From Allomyces arbusculus (lineage: Eukaryota > Blastocladiomycota > Blastocladiomycetes > Blastocladiales > Blastocladiaceae), in the NCBI GenBank assembly GCA_027604705.1, contig JADHYV010000058.1, positions 1 through 64,000 of the forward strand: a stretch of 64,000 bases of DNA, given 5' to 3'. Positions 32,568 to 43,766 of this stretch are shown piece by piece. A model generated the notes under the pieces. That model saw only the letters and a list, made by a program, of their open reading frames with translations, ran no database searches and was not told where the DNA came from. The number at the start of each line of letters is the position of its first letter. Positions within the stretch are counted from its first letter, which is position 1. A program made the position numbers and the translations under genes.

Positions 32568-33860
32568 TCACTTCCCCACCGCGCCCGCGCCCGACGCCCC
32601 CGGCACACTCGACACCGCCTTGATCTCCCCGACTTTCTGCTGCGCGGCCCGCTGCAGCGCGACTTGCCGTGCCCGTTCGGCGGCGCGACTCGCCTCTAGC
32701 ATCGCGCGCTGCGTGCGGAACAGGTCGTTGTTGGCCGACAGCCGAGCGCCAAACTTGGCCAGCGTCGCCGTCAGCCGGTCGCCGAGTGCCGTGAGCCGCG
32801 CGTTCAGCTGTTCCGTCTCGGCCAGACACGTCGCGAGGTCGAGCGGTGGGGGCGCGTCGGGGCCGAACGGGTCCAAGTCGAGCGCGTTAGTGACGGGCGG
32901 GGCGACGGTACCGGCCATTGGGTCATCGTCGGTGGTGGTGGCCGCGGGTGGGTGCGTGGACTGGGTCGCGAGCGGGGGGTCGTGTGCCGCGCGCGTAGTT
33001 GTCGTTGGCGGCGCAGGCGCAGGGCCGTTTCGGTTCGCGCCGCCCGCCGGTGGCGGGTCGACAGCCTCGTCGGGCAAGTCGAGGGCCGCCATCGACGCGT
33101 CGGCGTCGCCGGCGTGCTCGCGCCGCGACCGCGACTGCTGCTGCTGCTGCTGCGCTTCCCGCTCTTGCCGCTGCTCCTGCCCCTCCTGCATCGCCACATC
33201 CCCCTCACCCCCATCACCGCTCATCAGCACTTCCGGTGTCACTACAACCGCGCTCCCGCCCTGGATCGCCTCAAGCCACTCGGCTTGCCCGAGCGCACCG
33301 AGCGCATCCAAAATCTCGCTATCGTCAACGGCCAGACTCGCCGCGCGCTCGAGTGCATCGCCCGCGTCGCCCGAGTCGGCGCCGAATCCCCACAGGTCAG
33401 CGGGTGGCGGCGGCGGCGCATCGTTCGATGCGGAACCGGACCCGGACCGGCGCCGGGAAGAAGAGGAAATGTTGGAGCGGGTTGTGATCGACAAGGACGT
33501 TGGGCGCACTGATGGGTCGGGCCAGTACCCGGACGTTGCGGTCACAGGCGGAGGTGGAGGAGCGGAAGAGGGAGGTTTTGTTGAGTCGGACGACCGGTGC
33601 CTCTTGTTGTGTCGTTCGGTGCCCGCGGCACGAGTGTCGCCGTGGTCGATCGGGTCGTGGTGCTCGCTGCGGTGCCGCGCGTTGTGATGGTGGTAGTGCG
33701 AGTGCGAGTGCGCGTGCGGTTGCGAGCTCGATAAGGTGGTGCGCGGCGCACGCGCGAAGAAATCGCGTGGTAAGGCGCGTTTCTGAGCAATTGATGACCG
33801 CGACGACGAGGATGAGGGCGAGGTTGGAGGGGGCGGGGGTGCGTTCGTGGTGGGCGGCAT
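32568..33860 (-). CDS. Unrecognised Ser/Pro/His-rich protein with C-terminal coiled coil
   Basis: Intronless frame of 430 aa from the Met at 33860; an upstream Met at 33956 is in frame but follows low-complexity sequence. The N-terminal half is Ser/Pro/His-rich with a patch of alternating His/Ser, then SISSSSRRRSGSGS. The middle contains an acidic helical block (DSEILDALGALGQAEWLEAI), a Gln-rich stretch and acidic/Pro linkers. The last about 75 residues form an amphipathic coiled coil (AETEQLNARLTALGDRLTAT and on). Composition suggests a regulatory or scaffold protein, possibly nuclear. I recognise no family. Real coding status rests on frame length, structured codon pattern and the coiled coil. 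Confidence 0.6.
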   Translation of the reverse strand: MPPTTNAPPPPPTSPSSSSSRSSIAQKRALPRDFFARAPRTTLSSSQPHAHSHSHYHHHNARHRSEHHDPIDHGDTRAAGTERHNKRHRSSDSTKPPSSAPPPPPVTATSGYWPDPSVRPTSLSITTRSNISSSSRRRSGSGSASNDAPPPPPADLWGFGADSGDAGDALERAASLAVDDSEILDALGALGQAEWLEAIQGGSAVVVTPEVLMSGDGGEGDVAMQEGQEQRQEREAQQQQQQSRSRREHAGDADASMAALDLPDEAVDPPPAGGANRNGPAPAPPTTTTRAAHDPPLATQSTHPPAATTTDDDPMAGTVAPPVTNALDLDPFGPDAPPPLDLATCLAETEQLNARLTALGDRLTATLAKFGARLSANNDLFRTQRAMLEASRAAERARQVALQRAAQQKVGEIKAVSSVPGASGAGAVGK

Positions 33861-34228
33861 GGTCGGTGGTGGTCGCGGTGGAGAAGAGAAGGGATCGGAC
33901 GCGTCGTGATCCTGGGGAGAGAAGAAGGGAGCGCGAGGAGGGCACGGGCGCGGCACGTTTTGTTGCTGGCCAAGAGGGACTCACTCGTCGCGGACGTGTC
34001 GTGGCGGCTGTCAGGAGGAGTTGGAGCTGGGCCGCGGGTGTCGGCGTCGAGGTGAGACATGGATGTGCGCCAGCGTGATGGCGGACGTGATTCTGGCTGA
34101 GCCCACAGGGCTCCGGCAAAGCATGTTGAGGGCCAGTTCGACGGATTGATCATCACGATGGCACACATTACGACGAGACGAGATGCAATACTGTACAGAC
34201 ACGCGCAAAAAGAGACCACGACCAACAC
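33861..34228. other. Short intergenic gap
   Basis: 368 bp between two minus-strand genes: the promoter of the coiled-coil gene and the 3' flank of the hydrolase gene. Nothing distinctive was seen. Confidence 0.4.
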
Positions 34229-35492
34229 TCATCGCACTGGCGGTCGCGGCGGCAGTGCAGGTGCGGCCACGTACCCGTACTGCACGCCGTCGGCCGCGGA
34301 GATCACGGCGCGCACATACCGCACGACCAAATCGGCGGCAGCGTCCTCTTCGCCTGCCCAAAAGTGGTCGGCGCCTGGCACGACGACAACCTGCGCGCCA
34401 AGCGCGGCGAGTTTCGGCGGATCAGCGGCACGGCCTTCAAACGCGGCTTTCGTGGCCGCGACCTGCTCCACGTCCTCGATCGTGACCGTCACAGCTGGCG
34501 CATCTGCGGGGGACGGCATCGGCGGAACCGCACCCGGCATGGTGGAGAGCCCGACCAGGTCCTCGGCGTAGGTCACCATATGCTTGGCATTTGCAAACTG
34601 GTCCTGGTCGCCGAGAACAAACAGCTTCGGCAATGTCGGCGGCAACGGGTCGCGGAACGCCGCTGCCGCGCGGAACCCGGCCAGGACCGGCACGAGCCGT
34701 GACGGCGGCGAGACAAACACGGCCGCTTTGACACACGGGTGCGAGCGCGCTACGGGGACCGAGACCATAGCGCCGTAACTGTACCCGACGAGAATGATTT
34801 TGCTCGGTTTCGCGCGCAGCCACGAGGTGCCGGTACTCGGGTCGACGTGCATCGGCGGCGACTGCGCGTGGCTCGTGACGGTCCACCAGTCGACGAGCGC
34901 GTGCAAGTCGTTGGCTTCGGCGGTTGCCGTCAGCGAGGGCTTGCCCGTAGACTTGCCGACGCCGCGCATGTTGTAACGCAGGACGGGCACGCCGAGCTGC
35001 GTGGCAATGGCGGCAGCGAGTTCGCGGACGACGGCGTTGTCGAGGTCGCCGCCGAGGCGCGCGTACGGGTGCGAGATGCTAGCAATGCGACGCGATTGGA
35101 TCAGCGACAGGTCGTGGTTCCGTGTCAGTCGCGAAGCGGGACGGGACGCACATGACCCCCCACCCATCGCCGCGGCCATTTGGGATCCCGTGGTGAATAC
35201 GCGCCTCGAGCGTGATCTTGCTCGAGACGGGCACAGACACGGTTTCTTCAGTCGGCATGGGCGTGTCGGGTGCGTGCGGTCGTCGTCGAATGCTGTTGCT
35301 GCGTGCGACGGATGCAGAGCGAAACGACGTGGCCGAGGAGAAGAAGGCGGCTGCCGCGGCGCTGGCCGACCCGACCATGGCGGGCAGGTGCGCTGTTGCC
35401 GAGCGGTCGCTTTTCGCGTCGTCGGTCGAGGAGGCGGCCGATAGGTCCGACCCGGCAGAGCTTTCAGGCCGCGCGGAGCGCAGCGGCGGCAT
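34229..35492 (-). CDS. Alpha/beta hydrolase
   Basis: 396 aa from exons 35492-35152 and 35078-34229; the 73-nt intron with donor GTGCGT joins GWGVI to ISHPYARLGGDLDN, restoring the HPxxxLGGxxDN start of this hydrolase group. YNMRGVGKS (149-157) follows. The nucleophile elbow is GYSYGA with Ser214; the likely acid is Asp in LGDQDQF and the base His in PGADHFW near the C terminus, giving a full Ser-Asp-His triad. An N-terminal Ser/Ala-rich region of about 80 residues precedes the domain. The group includes small serine hydrolases of unknown substrate. The enclosing open frame continues far upstream on this strand but has no coherent content there. Confidence 0.85.
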
Positions 35493-35990
35493 GCCAAGAG
35501 AAAGCGCGGCGGCGGCGGCGGCGCCAAGAGTCGCGTGCGAGCAAGATCGGGTCCGTGGTTCCTTGGTGTCCGCGGCGTGGCGATCAGCGCAGCCGAACGT
35601 GGTCGAGGTGGGGTGGGGTGGTCGCGTGTCGTTCGTCTGGCAGGACCGCGCAGGAGCACGACTCGAGAGAAGCAACCCGAGCGCCTGCTCCTGGCGTTTG
35701 CAGAAAGTTCGCGGCGGTTTCGCTGGTTTCCGCCTGTGTTCGCGCACTTTCGCTTCTCAAACGAGCGCATGGCAACGGCCAGGTGACGGCGCGTGACCCT
35801 CGCGCACTCTGGCCGAACCGCGTCGCTTGTCGTTTGCGCTGCTTCTTTCGCACGCGCCCACCACCTTGACAACCTCAACACGCGCCAGCACCCAACCCGA
35901 CGCGGCCAGCTGCACGCCGCCGCACTGCCCGCACTCTGCCCGATTGCCCCGATCCTCTCCACCGGACCCGACCGCCCGCCGACTGCGCGT
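35493..35990. promoter_or_regulatory. Divergent promoter, hydrolase / zinc-ribbon gene
   Basis: 498 bp between opposite start codons; no TATA box seen. Confidence 0.4.
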
Positions 35991-37867
35991 ATGGCCCGCC
36001 CGAAGCGCGTTGCTAGCAATGACGCACTGCCTGCCGCGCCAGTCTCCAAGCGCGCGCGCGCCGCAGCGCATGCCGCAGGCGACGACACCGACCCGGAACC
36101 TGACGCGCACACCGAAGACGACTTGGGCGGCGACCATGACGACGACGACGACGACCTGCTCCTCGGCGAATTGATGGAGGCCATGGGGGAAGAAGACGAC
36201 AACGATGCCGACCACATCAGCTCGCCCCCACCACCAACGCCGGCCACGACGACCGCCAAGAGGAAGAAGGCTGCCGCGCCCAAAAAAAAGCCCGCGGCAC
36301 CGAAAACGGCCACGACGCGCAAACGCGGCAAGAAGGCTGCGGCCATTCCCGAGCCCCCACCGTCGCCGCCATTGCCCGTATTCGTGCCATTCCCACGCCC
36401 GCCGCCCCCAACGCCATGCCCGCAATGTTCAACAGGCCTTGTTGAGCAGCACAAGTTTACCGCGGTCGCGACCATGCTCATGTGCACGAATCTCAAGGTA
36501 TGTTCATTGGCTGATCTCGCTTGGTTTTCTCGCTCCCTCCTCCCACTTACGCAAATGCGGCGGTGTTGGTTTGCTTTCCCTCTGTTTTCTCTCCACATGG
36601 AGACGCGTCCAAGAACTCGCCCATGCTGACGACCCTCCAACACGCGCCATCCTAGTGCCCGTACCCGTTCAACCTGCCAACGCGCGAACTCGAGGCGCTC
36701 ATGGAGCATTTCCGATTCCCGAAACACGGTCGGTCCGGCACGTCGTCGTCCACGCTCAGCGCGCTCCCAACGCTCGCCAGCGCGAGCGCGACCGCACCGA
36801 CCACCAACGCGGCTTCCGTATGGCCACCGCCGCACATGGGCACGCGGCCGAGTATCGCGACGGCGCGGCCCGCAAACGTCACGACCACGTCACGACCACC
36901 CGTGAAACGCGCTCCCGCACGCACCGCGCCTACTCCTGCTCCTGCTCGTCCCACGACCACGACCACCACAACCACGTCACGCGTGCGCACTCCCGCAACC
37001 ACGGCAACCGCGCCACCGCTCGCGCTTCCGCCACCCGGCGCGTACCTACCCCCCACCGGCTCCTTTGCACCACCGACCACAACCTCCCTCCCCGGTGCCT
37101 CGTCCATGGCACCCGGCCAAGCATACTACCCGCGGCCCACGGCTATGCCCACCTGGTCGGCCCCGTCCGGGTTCCCGTTCGCCGCAACCATGGGTGCGCG
37201 TGCACCTTACGCGCCGTACATGCCCCCCGGAATCGGGAAACCGCCGGGAATTCCTGACGCGCCGTCCATGGCACCGGCGGCGCCGTCAGTGCGTGAATTG
37301 TTGGCATCGAGGCAGGCCGCGTACGCAGCAGCGGTCGGACGGCCGGGAATGCCAATGGGGATCGCGCCGGCGAGTGTGGCCCCGCCGCCGACGGTCCCGC
37401 GCGGGCTTGCACCAGGGGTCGGATTGGATCCAGCGCGGCGCGTGGCGGCGGCCGCGGTCGCCGGTGGCAAAAAGGCGGTCGGTGGGGTGCCCGTGCCGGT
37501 CACGGCCGCGGCGAAACCGAGTTCAGCGGCGTCGACACCGTCGGTCACGGCTTTGTTGCGTGGTACGGCACCGGCTTCCACTGTATCGTCCACGTCGACG
37601 CACTTGCCGACCCCAACGGTCTCGCCGAACCCGGAACCGTACGACGACTTGGCGGCGCTCATGATGGCCGACGTGCCCGCGGCGACAGCGTCGAGTGCGG
37701 CCGCGGCAGTCGGCAACGTGGACGTGCACGCGATGCTCGAGTCCCTGCTTCCGACGACCGATCTGCTGCCCGCTGGCGCGGCGCCACCGGTGTCGACGGA
37801 AGTGGATCTTGATGCGTTGCTCAAGAGTTTGGATTCGGGGATGGTGGGGGCCACGGCGGCACATTGA
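35991..37867 (+). CDS. Nuclear-looking protein with a zinc ribbon and long Pro/Ala/Thr tail
   Basis: 572 aa from exons 35991-36497 and 36656-37867; the 158-nt intron interrupts the zinc motif. The N terminus has a basic KRARAAA patch, an acidic block with seven Asp in a row, then Lys-rich AT-hook-like segments (KRKKAAAPKKKPA, TRKRGKKAA). A CPQC pair is followed, after splicing, by MCTNLKCPYPFN, making a four-Cys ribbon of the pattern C-x2-C...C-x4-C-x-Y-P. A similar CxYP pattern occurs in the N-terminal ribbon of USPL1-type proteins; this is a resemblance of pattern only. The remainder is disordered Pro/Ala/Thr/Gly sequence with an acidic C-terminal segment (VDLDALLKSLDSG) that could be an activation or docking motif. 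Function not assigned. Confidence 0.7.
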
Positions 37868-39026
37868 GCGGGCGGCACGCTGTGCGTATGTCGCGTCAGT
37901 GCGTCCTTTTCTTGGAATGGATTGAATGGTGAATTGGTGTCCAACGTGATTGATATCCCTACCTCGGCTGAAATGAACATGCGTTCCATCACGGTATCCT
38001 CGCCATCATTCTTTTCATTTGCAACGCGGGAGGAAGCTCTTCGTCTGATTCCGAATCCAGAGGATTCAAAGCAATCCCATCAAGGCTGAACAACACAACC
38101 TCACATCGTTCGGTACAACAATCGGGTCGACGGCCAGTAGACCCTGAACCAGCGGTTACGCTCGGAACATGTACGAGAAGGAAACGTGAGGCTACAGTCT
38201 GCGATCCGGACTGCTGCCATGGGCTAGCAAAAGATGAATTTAGCCGTTACATTGTCGTCGAGGGGACTGGCGAGCGGTCACTCATAAACCAGGCCATCCT
38301 CAGTTCATACTTGATAGCTCTCTTGCCCATGATTTTCGCGGCAAGCAGCACTTTCCGCCAAAGTCACAGGAATCTTCTGGCTTTTACAAGAATTTATGTA
38401 TAGAAAATGAACCCTTCCTTCTCCATCTGATTCCTGCTCGAGTTGGCTGCTCGTTCATATTCTGGTCCATGAACGCCGTTTCTGCCTCAATACTCATTGT
38501 TAGGACTGGTGTGGGCGGGGTATTCCCCGCCACCCTTGAAACCTACGAAGATGGAGACTCAATTTTTCGTTGCTTTCATTGCGCGGGCTGTGTGTTGCTC
38601 ATCAAAGTCGGATGTGTCTTGCGCCCAGTTCGTGCAGAGCGGTCAAGAGCTCCGAGAGTGATCTCGCTGATGGTGAAGATATGCATGCCCTTCGACCCAC
38701 ACATTTTCCCAACCAAGATGCCTATGCCCCTCGAAACACAGGTGCAGCAGAGTACCACCACTGGGCTAGAACACATCTGTGAGGATTCACTGATCAACAT
38801 GAAGCTTTTGTTTTCATGTCCGCCATTTTCGCATCATCATGCAAGCGGGGTGGACCCAATCCCTCACGCCAGTTAACTAAATCCGCCGCTCCCACCCACC
38901 CGTGATTGGTACGCTCGCGTTGAGGCTGGATCGAGGGCGACCAATATTCACCCCAAGAGCCGTAATGCGATGGCACGTATGCCGGTCGAGATCCCCAGTA
39001 CTGTGCCCGACGCACTCATGGACCAG
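37868..39026. other. 1.16-kb convergent gap, no gene seen
   Basis: AT-richer than its surroundings, with only small featureless open frames. Likely 3' flanks of the converging gene and pseudogene. Confidence 0.45.
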
Positions 39027-40222
39027 CTAAAAGATCCTCCCGTGATGACCACGATGATGAGGATGGTGGTGGGCCCACGTTTCCCCAAATCCCGATGATG
39101 ATGCCCAGTTAAACCACGACGGCGTCGGGCGCCACGGTGAGTACGGGTTCGACCACGATCCGTTCGCATTCCCGACCAGCGGCGGCGTCGGAGTGCGCAG
39201 CGGGTGCAGAGCCACCTTCATACCCGGCGCCGCAGGCGTACCGACACACGGCCCTTCAAAATGATGCGCAGCCAGGATCTCGGCGCCGCCGGTCCGCACC
39301 CACCCTTCAGCCGCGCCAGGACCGACGGAAACCCACGCGTCGCCGCACTCGTCGCCCGCAAACTTGGGAACGTACACGTCGACGACCGTGTCGGTCGTGT
39401 TGTGGAACAGAATCGAGCACCGACGATCCGGTCGCCGGCAAGCGCAAGGACGCCTTTCCACCGCTTCGGGCAGAGCGACCACATGTCAGCCTTGCCCGGC
39501 ACGAGCGTGATCCACCACTTGGACTTGCCCGAGTGTTTGGAGACTTGCACGTAGACAGGCACGTTGGGCTCGTTCACGACCTGAATATCGGTCGACTCCT
39601 TGCTTATGCGCGTGATCACCGAGCGGTTTAGGTTCAGTAACTCGACCTTGCACCCGGGTTGACCATAACCGCGTCGCTCTTACATTTGACGAGCACCATA
39701 TGCTCGTCATTTTTTGTTCACCGCAGTTACGTGCCCGGATCGGCCTGGAACCAGCCGCCATTCGGATCGGTAGTGCTGTTGGCCGACGTAACGTGCACCG
39801 AGATGGGGCGCAGCGTCTTGTTCTCGACGATCACCGCGTCCTCATCCTTGCCGTTGGCCAAGACCAGGAACGAATCGGACACGAACGACAGCACGGGCAG
39901 GGCGCGCACTGTGGCTTTAGACGCGGCAGGTACATGGACCGCGGCACGGCGATAGTCAGCATCGCGTGGGAAAATGGACCCAGTTGTCGTCGATGGACGC
40001 GAACGTGTCGGAGCTGTCGTTATTGCCCGAGTGCCACTCGCATCGGCTGCCCATGAGCTTCTTGGCCAACTTGATCTCCACGTCTGCGCCCGTCTTGCTG
40101 ATGATGCGCAACGTGTACGGGATGTCGGCGAGCGCGCGGACTTGAATGCCCTGCGACGCGGCCGCGGCCTGCAGGTTCGGCGACTGCTGGTAGATCGAGT
40201 GCGCGCTCGTGCTTTCTGTCAT
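39027..40222 (-). pseudogene. Decayed copy B of the beta-rich repeat family
   Basis: This is a paralogue of copy A (13479-14960). Matching segments appear in the same order: SQGIQVRALAD and LRIISK near the start, VRALPVL and DSFLVLANG, SVHVT and DPNGGWF, VYVQVSKHSGKSKWW, then the last repeat with AGDECGDAWVSVGPG and GMKVALHPLRTPTPP, and a Trp/Pro/His-rich tail. Open frame is kept only in pieces spread over different frames, with several breaks, so the copy appears dead. Divergence from copy A is high, pointing to an old duplication. Function unknown. Confidence 0.75.
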
Positions 40223-40700
40223 GATGCGAGATTTTCGGCATTGCTGGGTGGAGAGCGAGAGAGACGGCGAGCAGATCGGGGCCAAGGAGGAATTTAGATG
40301 AGCGTGTCACATGCCGTCGGACCTGAATGCGACGCTCAAGGAGATGTGAGTGAGGAAATGTTCGATTGGATGGAATACGCAGGAGAGGCTCTGGCCCGGT
40401 CAGCATCCGGGGCTCCTACCTCGTGTGGTAGGTGCAGCAAGGCAACGGATGGTGACGGTCAGCGGTCGGACTGGCTACAGCAGTGATCAAAATGGTGATC
40501 GTATTTATGTCCCTCCAAGGACGATGAGCGGTCGTTTCCCGGCGCTCTCCACCTGCCACTGGCGCTGTTTGCCCGCGACATGCACTCAAAGAGGCACCGG
40601 TCTCGTGAAGCCGAGACCGGCATCGCTTCACGACCCCAAGGCAATTCACACGAAAACGTGCATTTCAGTACCAACCCAGTCATCACCCCGGTTCCGCGTC
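40223..40700. other. Intergenic gap, no gene seen
   Basis: Former upstream region of copy B and 3' flank of the dynein gene. Nothing distinctive. Confidence 0.4.
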
Positions 40701-43700
40701 CTATCGCACAAGTCCACCCTCGGCTGCACGTCCCGCCGGCGCGGCCCCTCCTCCTACTCCACCATTCGTCGTAGCCGACGCGGCTGCCACAGCACCAGCC
40801 CCCTTGTTCGCCTGCACGAGCGTCTCCAGCACGGTCGTGCGTTCCGCTAACGCTGCCAACTCCTCTGCCGTCGGCTCGCCGTGCGTGCCAAACAGCTGCA
40901 TCCGGCGCAGCCGGTACACGTTGACGGCGCCCGCGTCATCGCCCGTGACGAGCACTGGCGCGCTCGGCGAGAACGCGCAGCACCGCAACCGCTGGTCGAG
41001 AACGGCATGAACGATGGTCGGGTCGAGCACCGACACGGCCAGATCCCACACTTCGATCCGGCCATCTTGTGCGACACTGGCCAGGACCGTAGGCGAATGC
41101 GGGGACCAGTCGACGTCCATAATCGCGTCCTTGCCCGAGTAGAACTTGAGTCCCATCGATTCGCGGTCTTGGTGCCAGAGGCCCACGGACCAGTCGGCCG
41201 AGGCGGTCGCGAAAATGTGCGGGGAAAAGGGCGACCACTTGATCCGATGGATCGGGCCGGCGTGGCCCGTGTAGGTCGCGAGGTACTGCTCGTTGTAGGA
41301 CACGGAGCACTTGTGCGCGGTGCCGTCCTCGGTCGCGACGAGGTAGCTGCAGGAACGGGAATGGAGGTTAACAGCACAAAGTCAGTCATGTGATAACTAC
41401 AGCTGCATACGCGTCGCGGTGATTCAAGGATGCGCACCAGTTGTAGTCAGTTGGATGGAAATCAAAGCTCAACCCGCCAGCCGACCGCGAAATAAACGAC
41501 GCTACCCCACCCCCACCGCCTCCCGATGACGGCGCGGCCCCATTCGCCTTCCCACCACTCGACGCCGACGCCGCCTTCCCACCTTCGCCCTTGACCGTCT
41601 TCAACGTCATCAGCTCGACGCACTCGAGCCCTTTACGCAACAACCACTGGCACACGCGGCCATCCGTTGAAATCGAGACTACCGATTCGGACCGTCCAAT
41701 CTGCTGGTCGCCAATACTCTGTTCCTTGTCAACCCAGGCCACCTGCCAGACCGGGTCGCGGTGCGTTCCCGCACCCGCTGTCGAATCCACCACGGGCCCC
41801 GTCGTGGTTTCGTCGCGGACATCGTAAATCGCAATTCTTCCATCGAGGAACCCGACGGCCAGGAGCGACGGCGACGCGCGCGAGAAATCTATTGCGGTCA
41901 CGGACGACGCGCACCGGTACGTCCGGGCAGGAAATTCTGGGTTTTTCAGCGACCAGCAGCAGATCATGCCCGGGGACGATGCGGCCATGGCCGTGGCCGC
42001 CGGCGCGCCCGCGGCCACGTGCATTGGGCCGTACCCGACAGCGAGGACATCCGGGTTGTGCTTGTTCCAGGCGATCGCCGCGACGGGACGGTCACGCACG
42101 TGCTCGCACCGGAACGACCACAGATAGTGCAACGAAGGAATGTGCGACTCGAACGTGTCGGTGATGGTCGGTGCGGGTAGGGCGGCAGCGGCGCCATCGT
42201 GGTTGGCGGTCGTGGAGCCGGGCACGGGAATGTCGATGTCGCGATACTCGAGCAGCCGCGGGCCGTAGTTCGCCTCGAGCACGGCGAGTTCCATGATGCG
42301 TAGCGATTCCTTGAGCCGATCTTGGTTCAGCTGTGAACAAACGAGACGATGGGTAGAGTCAGCAAAATCCCGCAGGCGGCCAACAGCAGCAGCAGCGAGG
42401 CCACGCACCGACTGTAACGTCACGTCCTTTTCCAAGTAGCTCGGCACGACCATATCCTGCACATTAGCGTTGTTGTTCGGCGCGCCAAATACCGACGACT
42501 GCCCATCGCCGCCGCCAACCTGGCTCGTCTCCATGGTGCTCAACGCCGACGAAATGAACGAGCTTGAATCGAGCACTGATGCCATGGTTCCCTGCATCGA
42601 CGAGACGGCACCCGTGAGTGCCGGCAGCGCTTCGGAGCTGATGCTCGACTTGTTGGCCGTGCTACCGAAATGCGCCTTGTCAGTATGGGCTCTCGGCGCG
42701 ACCAGCAAAAACGAGAATCACCGCACTTGAGCACATTGTCCATGCCGGCCTCTTCGACCGGGGCCAGTTCTTGGTACGCGTCATATATGGCCCACTCGGT
42801 GACTTGCGTCTCGGCCGATGCGGGTTTCACGAGCACGGCCTGAATGTCCTTGGTCTTGGTCGCGCTGTTATAGGTCTGCGACGATCGGTGGACAAAGTTG
42901 TTGTCGGACATGCGGCTGGCGAGAAGCTACTGCGCAAACAGAGTGAAATGAGCGTCGGGTTGCGTCGCGAGCCGCCCGCAGCAGACAACGAACCTGCTGG
43001 TACCGCGCATTCGCCTCCTCGACAGCGGCCACGTCAGAATCATCGGGCGCGACTGAAATGCTCGGCAAGTCGAGCAGCCAGACAATGTCCGACTCGCACA
43101 GCGTCAGGTGAATCGTGCGGTTCAGGTCGGTTTCCGAGAGCTCTGGCACCTTGGACGGTGCCGCTGCTGCGTCGCGCTTGCGTCCTTGCGCGTCCTTGAA
43201 TCGCGCTAGACCATCAGCAAACGTCAGTGGTCTGCCTTTCTATCGGTAAACCATCCACGCCCAAGAAAACGCACTGTTGTAGCCATCATCGTCGTCGGCC
43301 GACCGCTCCGACGTCATCGACGCGGTCTCGTCCTCGGACCGGTCCTCGTTGGTCGACGACGCCGACATTTTGGATCCGCCGCCATTCGCAAAACTCGAAT
43401 ACGACTTGCCGAAATTGAGCGACGAAAACTGGTTAAGCGTCTGCGCCTCGAGCGACGCAAAGTAGTCGAGCGCCGACGACTACACCCACCACACCCGCCA
43501 TCCCATCAGTCGCGTCCTCAAAACCACAGGGTTGACAATCCCATCCGCACCGGCACCATCCTCGACCCGCCACCACCGACAGACATCCCGGCCCCATCCA
43601 CAGTCGCCGCACTCGCACCGACAACTTTATTCCCTGGCACTGGTTTCGGCGGCGGGAGCAGCGGCTGCGGGGTCACGTCGTTCCCATGCGCATCCACGTA

Positions 43701-43766
43701 TCGCACGTCGGCGGCACGTCCCGAACCAGTACCAGGACCGCCAACAGCGCCGGTGTGCAGCAGCAT
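40701..43766 (-). CDS. Axonemal dynein intermediate chain 4 (DNAI4/WDR78, IC138-like)
   Basis: Intermediate chain of the inner-arm dynein f/I1, which controls flagellar waveform. 874 aa from exons 43766-43551, 43479-43275, 43205-42994, 42926-42727, 42661-42409, 42330-41438 and 41346-40701. Family marks in order: GNDVTPQPL (about 28-36), TDLNRTIHLTLCESDIVWLLDLPS, NSATKTKDIQ, WAIYDAYQE, LEANYGPRLLEYRD, VAAIAWNKHNPDVLAVGYG opening the WD40 region, FHPTDYNC, and HKCSVSYNEQYLATYTGH followed by SADWSVGLW and VEVWDL-like strands. Every intron restores a family motif. The donor after NARYQQ is GTTCGT. Coding-like sequence continues in frame for about 35 residues above 43766 without a Met, so an extra 5' exon is likely. 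Confidence 0.92.

Noticed and set aside
35493-36835. Upstream extension of the hydrolase frame to 36835
   Set aside because: Crosses the divergent promoter and the first exon of the zinc-ribbon gene with no coherent content; splicing gives a proper start at 35492.
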